A DNA stretch of 64,000 bases from Megaleporinus macrocephalus (Eukaryota; Chordata; Actinopteri; Characiformes; Anostomidae). The stretch covers positions 518,501 through 582,500 of the forward strand of contig CM038715.1 of the NCBI GenBank assembly GCA_021613375.1, read 5' to 3'. The position numbers and the translations under genes were made by a program. Positions 1 to 14,000 of this stretch are shown here, piece by piece (the stretch's first letter is position 1; every line of letters starts with the position of its first letter). The notes beneath the pieces were generated by a model, which saw only the letters and a list, made by a program, of their open reading frames with translations, made no database searches and had not been told where the DNA came from.

Positions 1-609
1 TCATGGTGTCAGCATCCTGCATCCTGCGCAGAATGAGCCTCCGCGGTAAGCTTCTGCCTCAGTACTGCTGAACTGGAGAAGATGAGTGCAAAACACAGTG
101 ATCAGACTCCTCGACTTTTTCTCCCCGTGTGCCCTTCCACCGTGCCCTTTTGTCTCTTTTGTTGAAACTATGGCTATTACTACTGATTAACACTCAGATA
201 AGCACCTACCACTAATTGAGATGATTAATCAAGTTTTTAAAAATAGCAGATTTAAGTGGAGATTATTAAGAATAGCTTGAAACAGGTCAGCTGGGCTGGA
301 AAAAGTTGTGGACAAGACTTGATTTTGGATGTTAGGATTTGATTAGATTAGAAAAAAAGCATATTTACTTTGACTGTCTAATCTTTTCAAGTTCAAGTTT
401 CAAGTTTCAAATTTACTTTGGCTGTCTAATCTTTTGGATATGGCAGTCGCTTTAGTTAGAGAAGTGAAACATGTATTGTTGATTTTCTTTTTTTGATATC
501 ATTTGATGTCAACACAACAGCTGCTCTTTACGTCCTGTGAAAGTTTTATAATAAATAGATACACAGAAATGCTCCAAAATCTCTTTGAATAAAACTTTAC
601 GTTAACTAC

Positions 610-1460
610 GTTAAAAATGTTAGTTTTTTTAGGTTGAGGAATAGGGATAGATTCTTTCACACTTAACTTTGTGTTCAGTTAGATATTTAGTTAAATGTTA
701 AACCATCTACATAAAGTGTTTCCATAAATTGAATTCACTTCACTACGTAATTAAGATGTAAATACAAAAGTATGGAAAAATACAGTAATGTTTCTGTACT
801 GCTGTGACTTCCATGATTAAGCTTACTGAAAAAAAAATCCTACTTTTTGATATACCACCCGCAGGTTTGTAAGTATTGATATTACTTTAAGAATCTTGTG
901 ACAATAGCGCCCATCTGTGACTCACATTCCACTGTCCTGAACCCTGTGTGGAATCTTTTGGGCCACATCACCTGTACTCCACTGTTACCATCTGGAAGTG
1001 GCTCCCTAGACCCAACCTTGACCCAGTTTTACTTAGGCTGGCCACCTGGTTGTTCACCAAGCCCACAGACATTGATTTCCAATAATTTTGTATTTGTACT
1101 AATAAACAGTAGAAATGAAATTTATTAAGATTTAATTTTAAGAAGTTGTTGCTGTGTTTGTGGCCTTTATTTAATACCAGCTATTTGTCATTTCTTGATA
1201 TAATACTGGTGGGAATACACTCACATTTCCACCAGTAAAGTTTTTATTACTCCTATATTTTTGGCCACAATATCAAAATGTTGACTTAGTATCTTGAAAT
1301 TATGACCTCTTAACTATGTTAGGGTTTAAGGGTTAGGTTTAGGAGTAGGGATAGATTCTTTTACACCTAACTTTGTGTTCAGTTGCGTTGAATAGATATT
1401 TAGTTGAATGTTAAAGAGCAGAACATCTGCAAAGTATCTACAGTGAACATTGAAAGTAAA
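610..1460 (+). repeat. Intronic repeat module, first copies
   Basis: Three sub-blocks are seen here in the order Z (610-700), X (735-1080), Y (1083-1310), Z again (1320-1460). All three recur at 3632-5640. Block X includes the phrase 'gaatcttgtgacaatag' and ends 'cccacagac'; block Y holds 'gttgttgctgtgt'. They are direct copies with scattered substitutions. I do not recognise the family. They could be a local tandem duplication of unique intron sequence or a dispersed transposon. Confidence 0.7.
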
Positions 1461-1537
1461 TAATGATGTCGCCCTCTCCTGTAAAGTTGCTAGTTTGAAC
1501 ATACTCATTTCACTTTGTACAGCGACGGTACACCATT
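1438..1537 (+). repeat. Remnant of a ~240-bp inverted-repeat MITE
   Basis: The phrases 'acattgaaagtaaa', 'ctctcctgtaaagtt' and a terminal 'tacagcgacgg' match the right half of the element seen whole at 13,663-13,903 and 50,084-50,328. The left half is missing here. Confidence 0.6.
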
Positions 1538-1900
1538 GTATTTCTTTAATCTACAACAGCTCACCCAACTTTTTCTACCTTAAAACATTATCTTATAAAC
1601 AGGTGAACATTTCCCCTGTGATAGTGAACATGGTGAACCTTTAACAACTTATTTAAGATACACAATCGCATCTTAAGACCATTACTGTACCTTGGAGAGT
1701 GCGTTTATATTGCTTGCACCAGTTTGATGAGCGAGAATGCTCCTTTAATTCTGAGGTTAATCAGGTAATCGCAACAGCACAAGTCTCAACAAAGACATGA
1801 GCCTCTTGTTTGTTAGTTATAATGACTGTCTCCTCGTAACTGATGATGAATTTAAGAACTGATCTGGAATTCATCGTGTGTTTCCATGTTGTGTCTGTAG

Positions 1901-2071
1901 GGGGCACTCTCTCTCGTCAGGCCTCACTGCCCAACCAAAGACTTCACACCTTGGCCAGAGTCCCTCCCCCCCGCAGCCCTCATCCTGCCCCCCACACAGA
2001 CGACTCTTACACCCTGTACACATCCACTCATCCTGCCTTGCCTCGACAAAATGGCCTGGATCAGCACCCAG
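1901..2071 (+). CDS. caskin2: caskin2 exon: linker after the SH3 domain
   Basis: The acceptor is 'gtctgtag' and the donor 'cag|gtactg'. The exon starts with two bases that finish a split Gly codon and ends with one extra base. It encodes [13 protein letters not shown] followed by a Pro/His/Thr-rich stretch ending in QHPG. The RQAS sequence resembles a basophilic kinase site (inference). This linker is poorly conserved in the family, so it is recognised by phase and position more than by sequence. Confidence 0.8.
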
Positions 2072-5000
2072 GTACTGTAGGCTGTCCCGCTCAGTCACTC
2101 GTAAACCTGCTCGGAAACTACAAGCTTGTGTATGTTCTCTGTCTCTCTTACGTCTTCTTCAGGACAGTATTTCACAAAGCAGGATTTCAAAGTCAGTTAG
2201 ATGACAGGAACGGGTCTAAAAAGATTCAAGATTCAAGAGTTTTATTGTCATGTGTACAGCAGAACAGACAGTTACACTGTACAATGAAATTCTTACTTTG
2301 CTGTTCCTCCATTCACCAGTAGATAACAAAAAAAGAAATAATAAAAATATATACAAAATATATAAAGTATAATGATATAAGTTGAAGTAAATAAAAGTAT
2401 TTTTATAGTTAAAAATACAAAATAAAAGTTACCTGGGCTTTTATGTGCAAGTATGAAGAGCAGCAGCCATAAAGTGCAAGTTACAAGTAACAAATGTAAA
2501 CAATAATGTTTTGAGCGTACAGTATTGTATGTAAACGGCAGTACAGTGAATGTAAACAGTATTGTTTGTAAACAGCAGTACAGTGAATGTAAACAGTATT
2601 GTTTGTAAACAGCAGTACAGTGAATGTAAACAGTATTGTATGTAAACAGCAGTACAGTGAGTGTAAACAGTATTGTATGTAAACAGCAGTACAGTGAGTG
2701 TAAACAGTATTGTATGTAAACAGCAGTACAGTGAGTGTAAACAGTATTGTATGTAAACAGCAGTACAGTGAATGTAAACAGTATTGTATGTAAACAGCAG
2801 TACAGTGAATGTAAACAGTATTGTATGTAAACAGCAGTACAGTGAGTGTAAACAGTATTGTATGTAAACAGCAGTACAGTGAGTGTAAACAGTATTGTAT
2901 GTAAACAGCAGTACAGTGAATGTAAACAGTATTGTATGTAAACAGCAGTACAGTGAATGTAAACAGTATTGTATGTAAACAGCAGTACAGTGAGTGTAAA
3001 CAGTATTGTATGTAAACAGCAGTACAGTGAATGTAAACAGTATTGTATGTAAACAGCAGTACAGTGAATGTAAACAGTATTGTATGTAAACAGCAGTACA
3101 GTGAGTGTAAACAGTATTGTATGTAAACAGCAGTACAGTGAGTGTAAACAGTATTGTATGTAAACAGCAGTACAGTGAATGTAAACAGTATTGTATGTAA
3201 ACAGCAGTACAATGAATGTAAACCGTATTGTATGTAAACAGCAGTACAGTGAGTGTAAATAGTGTTCTATGTAAACAGCAGTACAGTGAATGTAAACAGT
3301 ATTGTATGTGAACAGCAGTGCAGTGAATGTAAACGGTATTGTATGTAAACAGCAGTACAGTGAGTGTAAGGTTCAGTTAAAATCAGACCAGTTAAAACCA
3401 GTTCAGATAGGAGAGGTTAGAGAGGTAGTGCGTGAGGTGTTCACAAGCCTGATGGCCTGTGAGTAGAAACTGTTTGTCAGTCTTGTGGTCCTGGACTATC
3501 CATTAAGAGGAGAGCTAGGAGATGTTACTGTTGAACAGTCTTCACCTTAGGCATGACATTGAGTTGTCACAGTGATTACCACAGTGATTATGTTATTTGA
3601 GGCCAACTGACTACTTTCTAGCTTTCTATTAATTTTGTATTTGTACTAATAAACTGTAGAGATTAAATTTATTAAGTAGAGATGGAAGGATCGATCTGCT
3701 ATGTATCGGTATCAGCCGATTTTTAATCAAAACATGTGATCAGCCAATATTTCTCCAATTTAGCCGATCCTGAGAGCCGATGGATGGCGTTAAACAAATG
3801 AGCCTAATTTCTGTATTTCTAGCGTTTTACCCAGGAAGAGGAGACCTCCGGCCAGATCCCTGCAATTCCTATCTGAACCACTAGGAAATACATACCCTTT
3901 CATTTTCCACAGACTGACTAAAGCAGTGGTGTCGCGAGACTCATCCAGGACGTTTTTAAAATGTGTTAAATCAGTGTGTCTCGTGGGAACCAAAGATATT
4001 TAACTACTAATCTGATACAGCACTGCACACAGCTGAATACAGTGAGTATCAGTAAACAGCAGAGCTAGCACGCGCAGCTAGCACAAAACAAACAACCCAG
4101 AAACCCGTACAGACCAGATCTGACCGGTACAAACAGAACAGCAGCAACAATTCAATATTCTACATTTAATGATTACAGATTTAGTTTAAAATAACAGAGT
4201 CTGCGTTTAATGACTGCAGTTTTTATTGCATTTATTTAATTAGCTTTTTTTGTTTTAAATTAAGGGTCTAAATGTAATGATTGCAGTATTGGGGATATTT
4301 GTTTGATTTACTTTGTTTATTAATTTTGTTAAAAATATGATGCTGTTTCATATGAGCTTGTTAAAAAAGGTAATAAACCAGTTTAGACCATGTTTCATGA
4401 CTTGCTTGCGCTAATAACTACATGTAGCCCTGCCGTGGCGTATACCCCGCCCTCTATCAGTATCGACTATCGGGTGATCACGCTGAAAGGTGATCGGCGA
4501 TCGGAATCGGCCTCAAAAATGCTGATCGGTCTATCTCTATTACTAAGATTTAACTTTAAGAAGTTGTTGCTGTGTGTGTGGCCTTTATTTAATACCAGAT
4601 ATTTGTCATTTCTTGATATAATACTGGTGAGAATACACTCACATTCACACCAGTAATGTTTTTTATTACTCCTATGTGTTGGCCACAATATCAAAATGTT
4701 GACTTAGTATCTTGAAATTATGACCTCTTTTTCCTGATGGCTTATGTTCTTATTGACTATGTCAGAATAATGACTTTGTGTCTCAGATTAATGACTTATT
4801 ACCCTAAAATAATGATTTAATTTACTTAAAATGTATTAACATATCATTTTGACATAGTATCTCAAAATGTTTTAAGTAACTAAGACAATATTTAAAGAAA
4901 GAAAGTCATTATTTTGAGATACTGAGTCAGTTTTTAAAGAAAGGAAGTATTTATAGCACAATATTGCTTCAGTTGTTTTAAGAATATAAGCAAATTATTT

Positions 5001-8000
5001 TAAGATGTTAAGTCATCAGAAAAGGTGAGTGTTAGAGAAGGAGGAGAAGGAAGTGCTTCTACACAAAACATTTAATGAAAAATCGAAATTCAGTCACACT
5101 TTATTTGAATGGTCGCCTGTAGATGATCTACAGATTCACAAATCATTAACACATTTCTTAGCTGATTGTAAACTACGTTAAGGTTTAAGGGTTAGGTTCA
5201 GGAGTAGGACAGATTCTTTCACACTTAACTTTAATAGATATTTAGTTAAATGTTAAAGATCTGAACATCTGCAAAGCATCTACAGTGAACCATCTACATA
5301 AAGTGTTTCCATAAATTAAATTCACTTTATAAGTTACTATGTAATTAAAATGGAAATACCAAAGTATGGAAAAATACAGTAATGTTTCTGTACTGCTGTG
5401 GCTTCCATGATTCTTTTTGATATACTACCCTCAGGTTTGTAGATAATGATATTACTGTAAGAATCTTGTGACAATAGTGCCCGTCTGTGACCCTGTGTGG
5501 AATCTTTTGGGCCACATTACCCATACTCCACTGTAACCTTCTGGAAGTGGCTCCCTAGACCCAACCTTGACCCAACCTTGACCCAGTCTTACTCAGCCTG
5601 CCATGTTTGCGACCGTCGGTTGTCCACCGAGCCCACAGACTCTCTCAGATTCCCTTCTCAGCCTTTCAAGTGTTTGTGTTTGCTAGGTTCACCTCCCGAC
5701 AGCCCCAGTGCCCTGTGTATTCCAGCTAGCCCCAAAGAGCCAGAGGATATTTGGGTCCTCAGGACCTCTCTGACCGGTAAGAGTTGCCCATCTCCCTGTC
5801 GGCCCTTGTACGTCTTCAGTGTGACCCCAGCCTGTTGTCGCGTCCGTGTCACCCCCTGCTGGTCCTCATGCTCGGGAGAGCGGTGCGAACACATGCTCAG
5901 GAGCGATGAGTCGTGGACCTGGTCATGACGAGTTAAAGCTCACAGCTTTAGCTCAGCGTTCCCTCAAACCCCGGTCTTAACACGCTTTCTGTGTTCTAGC
6001 TGAGACACTATGTACTCCTTCTTTAGTTAGTGCCCAGAGTCCCTTCCTCCAAGCTAGTCTTGCTATCTTATTTACTGACTCTCTCTCTTTCTCTCTCTCT
6101 GTCTGTGTCTCTCTATGTCTCTTGCTCTGTCTCAGGAGATAGGAACAGTGTTGGGAGTGCCGGCAGCATTGGAAGCAGTCGTAGTGCTGGTAGCGGTCAG
6201 AGCACTGAAGGCAACTTCACTCACAGTGTACAACACCAGCCCAGCGCTATCGCCCAGGACATCAACAAGGTGGGCTAAACAATGCCAGTCAGTGCTGGTG
6301 TAATATCTCAGAAACTTTGTAAGAGTTTCTAAACAGAAAGGAGAGAAACATCTTTTCATGTGACTTGAAAAGGCTTTTCAAGCATTCCAGAATTCTGTTC
6401 GCATAAAATGTTCACACAGTGTAAAGAAAAGTCTCACGGGGCCAGACGTGAATGTAAGCCCCCTCTGAAAACCACCCCCATATATTCTTCTAGTCTGTGC
6501 TCTTTTAATGTCCTGAGTACAATCAGTAACACAAGCAAACAAGCAGCACACATTTAAAAGCCTTTCAGTCTTTCAGCCGTGCTAATTCATATTACGTCTA
6601 TGAGCCAATCACAGGGCTTGTTTTCTGTTGGACGATGCTAATGAGCACACTTCGCACTTAAAGCTCTGCATTCACAAGGTGTTGGAATTGCTAAGAAATT
6701 TCACTCTCAGTTGGTTTTCACCTTAAGAAGTCTATGTTTCTGCCCACATTTAGCATGAAACGTTCCATAGCCATTCAGCACTCTGGAGTTGGCGCCATGC
6801 TCTCGGCAGGAACTCAATTTTAAGCCGTTTTTCTCTATAAAAGAAATGTATGCTGTTTTCAATAGACACCTCTTTTTACAAAAATCATATATTGTCCTAT
6901 AATTGCTGTATATTTCCCTCTGTATAGCCCCATTTAGCAGTATACCATATGAATAATGCTACATCCATACCATAAGCAAGTGAACAGTCCTCCACACTGA
7001 AATGAGTTGCATTGCAAGTCAACACTGTTATAGCAGTTAACAGCAGCTACTTCAGCTGAACCTTAAACTCACTAAAGTAACTCAACTGTCCCATTTGATA
7101 AAGCTTGCTGGTTTATATAGAGTATTTTGATAAATTTACCTGTGTTATAATCTTAATTCTGTGTACAGCAGTGTTAGTTTACATTATAATGTGGATCCTT
7201 AATGACCTGATAATCTGAGGACATTCACAATGGCGTCCACAGTGGCAGACGTCTTTGTCTGTTCCTCCAGTAGCCAACGTTATTTATTATTTATTTTGTC
7301 ACATGTAACTTTTATTATTTATTTTTAATTATAAAAAGAAAAAAGTTCAACTTCAACTTATATTATTATACTTTATATATTTTGCATATTTTTTATTATT
7401 ATTTCTTTTTTGTTATCTTTGTTTACTGGTGAATGGAGGAACAGAAAAGTAAGAATTTTATTGTACAGTGTAACTGTCTGTTTCTGCTGTACATATGACA
7501 ATAAAACTCTTGAATCTTGAATTCACACAGAAAATGCCCTCATGATAAAATGTGTCAGCTTTGGAAAGTTTTAGTTGCTGTTCGTTTATATTAAAAATCG
7601 TCTTAGACCCGGAGTTTCTAGTATGATCAGGTCATCGGGCATGACGACACATCTTTAGAGACCCGGAGATTCTCATTACAAGATCACGTCTGTCCCCATG
7701 AAACTCTGTTTAGTAAGGATAGTTTTTTAAAACACTTTAAGGTGTGCATTAGAGGTATAAGAAAATATTGACACCCTCCAGTAACACAATTTTATGATAT
7801 TATTGTGATATTATATTGATTCTCAGTACACAGTATTGAATTTTAATTAATAGTTTACATGCAAAGACTCATGACAGTGGTTAGTTTAGTGTAGTGTTTT
7901 TAACGCCCCGACTGCTGAATACCAGTCTTGTAATGTGTCTTCAGCCACTGGACTCCAATGTAAACAAGTAACGTAAAGGTGCATAAGGTGTTGTATTTTT

Positions 8001-11000
8001 TTTTTACTTGGACTATTTATACCTTTCCTAAATTTGATATAAATTTAATTGCAGTATACATAACCGTTCTTACCATTTCACAATACACTGAACTGTAACT
8101 CTGGCATCATGATATGAATCATATTGGCAGGTACTTTGCCCTATATAGTACATATAATCAATTTATTGCACTCTTGTGCTTCTGTTCTGCTACTGTGACT
8201 GCTAAATGAACATGATCTGTTGATCAGTTATATTTTTCCACGTATTTTCAGTGTATCGCCATTTAAACTTTCCATCAGGCGGCCTACAGGCTCCCGTTGT
8301 AGATGGTTGTCATCTTAATTAAAACAAAAATGAGAACATAAGCACCATTAGGATCTCTTAATGATAGTAATTAATATTGAAAGTGTATGATATAACACGC
8401 TCAGTGCTGCTTTCTCAGCTGTCTCAGAAATCTCATGTTTTTTTGTGTGTGCAGATGTCGCCCTCTGGTGGTGAATCAGTAGAACAACGCAACCTGACTC
8501 CTGACCTCATCAAACCTGAGCCTGCAGGTCAGTCTACCTTCATAAATTCGTCTTATATTCTCTTATATATGCTAATAAGCTCTATTTGTTTTAATAGTGA
8601 CACTCCTTTATATTCTAAATCAAGAAAGACAGGGTAGCTGCGTTTGGACAGGAGCAGGAATGATACATGGGAGAAGATCAATGTCAGTTTCCTCATAAGA
8701 CATACAAAACATTTTGCTCCAGACAAAAAGTTTAATAAAAAGTGAACCGAACTCCTTCTTCTGCAAGCCGTTTGTTTACATGCCAGAACGAGGGACAGAA
8801 GCCGGAAGTGTAGAAACTGTTCCAATCTAGGCTATTCTAGGCAATGTCAGATTCCTCAGTGGGAGGAGGAACAAGGAAAGATGTGGGGACACAGAGAGAG
8901 AGAGAGAAAGAGAGGGGGGGGTGATAGAGAGATAAATACTTTAAGGAGAAGAAAAGAGAAGAGTGAAGGATGTTGCCTGTTTGATTCCAGTAGAACTTGA
9001 ATGTGGGATCTCTAAGATCTAGAGTGGAGATGAAGTCAAGAAACCTGCTGAGGTTCAGTTTATTTTACAGAGGTAAGATATGACCACTAATATATACAAT
9101 GGATAGCAATCTTTTCACTTGAGCTGCTGGATGCATAGTACAGGTTTTCTTTATTCGTATCAACTATTTATTAGCAGAACTGTGGTTTATACTGTGAGGT
9201 TTGCATTTAAAAGCTATAAGTGCAATATTTTTTATTACCCTGTGCAATTAAGAAGCAACGTGCAATTATTTGTAAATACAATCTTAAGAGTTCTTGACTT
9301 TTTATTATTTATATTGTATATACTGTACTGTTTTAATTATCTATTTATTGTACTGAGTGTCTTGCTATCCCTTGGCTGCTGTAACACAGTGAATTTCCCC
9401 CACTGTAGGACTAATAAAGGTTTATCTTATCTTATATTATGTTCTCTTATATTCTCTTATATTATCTTATATTATCTTATATTATCTTAAGTAATGGTAC
9501 CGTTGTCTGTTGTACAGTTGTTGGAGTAGATGTTCAAAAGTTCAATCTGTGGTATTAATGAACCTGGCATTAATTCCTAACTCTTGGCTGCAGCAACAGC
9601 CTCCCCTCCTCTGGGAAATAACTATGTTGGAACATTGTTGTAAGGATTTGATTGCATTCAGCCACAAGGGCATTAGTAGCATCAGGTAGTGAATCAGTTC
9701 TGGATAAGAAACGCAACTCCATCTCATCCTGAAGTTGTTGGATGGAGCTCCATCACTCCATAACATGCAGTTCCACCTCTCCACAACTTAACGCTGCGGC
9801 GCTGTATAGCCCTCACACCAACACCTGACATTGGGCACAGTGACCTAGTGTGGCTATAGAGAGCATACAAGCCGTCTATGTGACTATGTGTAACTGAGTA
9901 CATATAATTAGGACATACGGTGTGGTTTGAAAGTATAATAGGATTTTCTTACCTGAGTAACTACATAGAAGAAATATGTATTGGTGAGTTCACACATGGG
10001 GGGAGGTGGAGCAGGCAGAACTAACCCATGTCCAAAATTTAGTTTGCAGCAAAGAAAAAAATGCAGATTAGTACTCAGAAGTTCAGAAATCAAAGGAAAC
10101 TTAAAAATATGGATGCAGTGGGTATTAAAATAAAATTTGAGTTCTTATAATGTGAGTTTTGTACTAAGCATGCAGTACTGAGTTACAGAAATGCTAATAA
10201 ACAAACATATTGCTTCATGCTATGCAAGGTCATATTGTCAAATGGTATGCAAAGACTTGGGTGGCTGTAACTCCAATTTGGGAGGCCACCGAAGTTTAGC
10301 CTATGAGTGGAAAACACTAATTTAAGAATGTGCAAGGTCTGATAAGATTAATAACGTTGTTATAGTTACTATATATTACAAAGAGTTTTGATCATTTTCA
10401 TGATAATACATTTTGGATGTAGCTGAGCAGAGTGGTGCTAAACATCACAGTAAGGTCAATGTCAATGTCAGTTTTATTTATTAAGCACTTTATAAAACAA
10501 CAAATGTTAACCAAAGCGCTGTCCAGTAATGAATAGGCAAGACATAAATAAAAACAAACAAACAAAACCACAACATTAACTCTCAACTACATTAAAAGTC
10601 AAAGAATAAACATGAGATTTCAGACAGGATTTCAAAACTAGCAGTGTAGGGACTAGCCTGACATGTAGTGGAACTCATTCCATAGTTTAGGGCAGGGGTG
10701 TTTAATTAGAGGTCAGTAAGGTCCAGTTAGAGGAGATCTCCTCAGGCCAAGGTCCGGACCGTCATCATTTCTAACGTGTGTTCTGATTCAGTGGTGTATC
10801 CTGTTTACTGAAGTAGTCTAGTATCAGAATCTTATACCATCAGCTACTGAAACACCAACACATCACACATACCGTTCAGTATATTTCAGTATATTTACTG
10901 TTTAAATGCTGAACTGAATTAATTGTTTATAAAGCTCCAAATAAATGTTTTTTCTTCACTTACAGTAAAAACAAGAGCTACATTAAAAAAAAAGTTTTGA

Positions 11001-14000
11001 AAAAAAAAGCATCTTAAAGTGTTTATTTACAGAGAAAGTAAATAAATCGTGTTTCTTCTTGTTAACTCAGCTTCACAGATGAACATGTTGGTTGTACAGA
11101 GCGGTATTCTCCAGAACTAGACGAGCAGGTCCATTCCAGAACCGTTCCTGTTAAACACTGTTAAACTTTTCTGTTTTTACGTTATTCTTTCTAACTTACT
11201 TTAGTCTCCGGCTGCTGCTTCTTGCTTCATACCTCACCCGTGTTCACAGATCTGATTGGCTGAGGAGCCTTTGGTGATCATACAGCGCACGTGATTGGTC
11301 TCTGAGTTCACTGCGCCGTAAAGCTTGTATACTGTAAAGACAAGAAAAGCTCAAAATTAAAATAAACACAGTCTAAATTAAATAATTCTCAATAGATTAT
11401 TGGTTTGGGTCCACGTTGGACAACGTCTGGGTCCGGATATGGACCGCGTTCCGCCTATTAGTGACCCCTGCTTTAGGGCCTATAACTGAAAAGGCACGAT
11501 CAACAAAGAAACAAAGAACAAAATCTTAAAATCAATCCTAAAACAGACAGGAAGCCAATGAGGGGAAGCCAGTATGGGCGAGATGTGTTCCCTTTCCTGT
11601 GTTCTTGTTAAAAGACGAGCAGCAGCATTCTGAACCAACTGTAGCTGAGCGATGGAGACCAACACCAGCATAAAACCCGTTACAGTATTCAAGTCTGGAT
11701 ATAATAAAGCATGTAGAACCCTTTCAAAATCATTGAAGGATAAAAATGGCTTGACCTTAGATAAAAGCCTCTGGATTTAATGACAGAATTGATCTATCTA
11801 ACTTAAAATCACTGTCCATCATTAAGGTGGGTGGGAATGCAAGGTGTAATGGAAAGGCAAGGCTGTGGTGAATGAGGGCCACAGGTCTGGAGAAAAAAAC
11901 AAAAAACTATGCCCTGAATCTTTTATCAGCAAGAAGATTAGAAAATCACTTTGTGACATCCTGCATGTTGTTTCCTTTGTGAAGCAAGTATGTAGCTTCA
12001 TGCATAAATATGAGTTTATTACAAAAACCCTTTAGACAAACTGCTGCTGTTATGTCAAGCACCGACTGTGTCAAGGACCTGGTGCAGGCTTTTTGTAATC
12101 ATTTGTACGCGCATATTGCTCTTTGTTCATGGTCACTGGCTGTGCTGTTTTATAATGACCAGTTCAGGGTCAAATGAAAAACACCACCTATGATTCTACA
12201 GCCACAGCTCCACGTCTCTCCAGGAGCTCCTAAAACCGGTAGTCAATCTGCTTCGTACAATAACAACACATGTACACATGATGCTACAGGCTTTGTCGCT
12301 GTTTTCCAGAAGTATGACTGCCTCTGTGGAGTATATGCACCCTTTACTGACAGCTAATGTTCTGTCATCAGTGCTTCAGTGTGTGTAATGTTGTGTGTGT
12401 GTGTATGTGATTCCTCCAGGAGCTCCAGGTCGCAGACAGGCTCTGAGCAGCTCCAGGGCCGCAGAGCATGGTTTCAGTTCACATGTCCACATCCGTCCAG
12501 AACAGCTACTGGAGGGCAGGGTGTGTGTGTGTTTTTTTTTATAATGTACTTTAATTAAAAATGTATACAGATAATTTATTATACATGTTTTATATATATA
12601 TATATATATATAAGAGATGGAAGGATCGATCGGCTATGTATCAGTGATCGGCCGATATTTCTCCAATTTAGCTGATCTAGAGAGCCGATGGATGGCGTTA
12701 AACAAATGAGCCTAATTTGCGTATTTCTAGCATTTCATCCAAGTAGAGGAGCTCTCCGGCCAGCTCCCTGCAATTCCTATCTGAACCACTAGGTGAAAAT
12801 ACACACCCTTTAATTTTCCACAGACTGAGTATGCGTTTAATGACTGCAGTTTTTACTGGATTTATCTAATTAGATTTTTTTCGTTTTAAATTAAGGGTCT
12901 AAATTTAATGATTGGTGATATTTGTTTGATTTACTTTGTTTATTTACTGCTAATTTTGTTAAAAATATTATGCTGTTTCATATAAGCTCGTTAAAAATGG
13001 TAATAAACCAGTTTAGACCAGGTTTTATGACTTGCTTGCGCTAATAACTACATGTAGCCCTGCCGTGGCGTATAGCCCCGCCCTCTATCGGTGTCAGCTA
13101 TCGGTCGATTACGCTGAAAGGCCTCAAAAACCCTGATGGGTCCATCTCTAATATGTATGTCTTTCTACAAGCTGTGTTATGTGTGTAGTAGTAATGTTTT
13201 TTTTTGCCCCTCAGGATGCTGAGGCCATTTACCAGTGGCTGAGCGAGTTTCAGCTGGAGCAGTACACAGCAAATTTCCTCACAGCTGGCTACGATGTGCC
13301 TACCATTAGCAGAATGACTCCAGAGGTAGAGCCTTACTGTAGAGAACAGTGATCATTTATTGTCCTTCATCACTTACTGTAGTGTAGTGTAATATACACA
13401 TAGCAGGACAAATTATGTGTGTTTATCATGCTCAAAAAATAATATATTGCAAACTAAAGGTCCTGTATCATATTTCTCCACTTACTATTCAGAAATAAAA
13501 GAGCTTAATGTAATATATTAACATTGAGAAAGTTTCAAAGCACAACATTCACTAACCAGTCTGTTCATATAATTAATTGTTTCTGCCAATGTCGCAAGAA
13601 CTAGCTCATTTACATATACAGCATCCTCCACAATTATTGGCACCCCATATATAAATTGTCGCTGTCCATTGGAAAACTTATATGTCTATTTTTGTCAATT
13701 TTGACTTTTCTACATTATTCAAACACGCCACTGGTCATTAACATTGTGTGAAAATTTCATAATGAATGGACCAATAGAAATGCTCCAAAATAGCTTGGAA
13801 AAAAATCTGGTTCCATTGACTTACATTGAAAGTAAAGTATATTTTTGTTCTCTCCTGTAAAGTTGCGATTATGGTGATACTTGTTTTTCATAGGACAGCG
13901 ACGATGGAGTATCTTCCTTCCTTAACACAACAATGGACTGACGGGTCTCTAAAGAAGTTGTTTTTTTCTGGTCATTTTGAGTCGGTCAGCAAGCCATCAA

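Larger units (their letters stand above)
1..1900. other. Caskin2 intron, 5' part
   Basis: No coding exon can be supported before 1901. The stretch is AT-rich. From about 610 it holds the first copies of a dispersed intronic module that recurs at 3.6-5.6 kb, and at about 1438-1537 a remnant of a short inverted-repeat element. The first 45 bases could be the end of an exon (a GTAAGC donor follows base 45 in a compatible phase), but no acceptor is visible and the residues are not recognised. Confidence 0.5.

Noticed and set aside
1..45. End of a possible upstream caskin2 exon before GTAAGC
   Set aside because: The phase is compatible with the exon at 1901, but that happens by chance one time in three, the residues are not caskin-like and the acceptor is outside the window.
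2481..3212. 243-codon minus-strand frame with a regular Cys/Tyr/Leu/His repeat
   Set aside because: It is the translation of the 37-bp minisatellite in an L2 3' UTR; a unit length of 37 leaves all frames alike, so openness carries no information.
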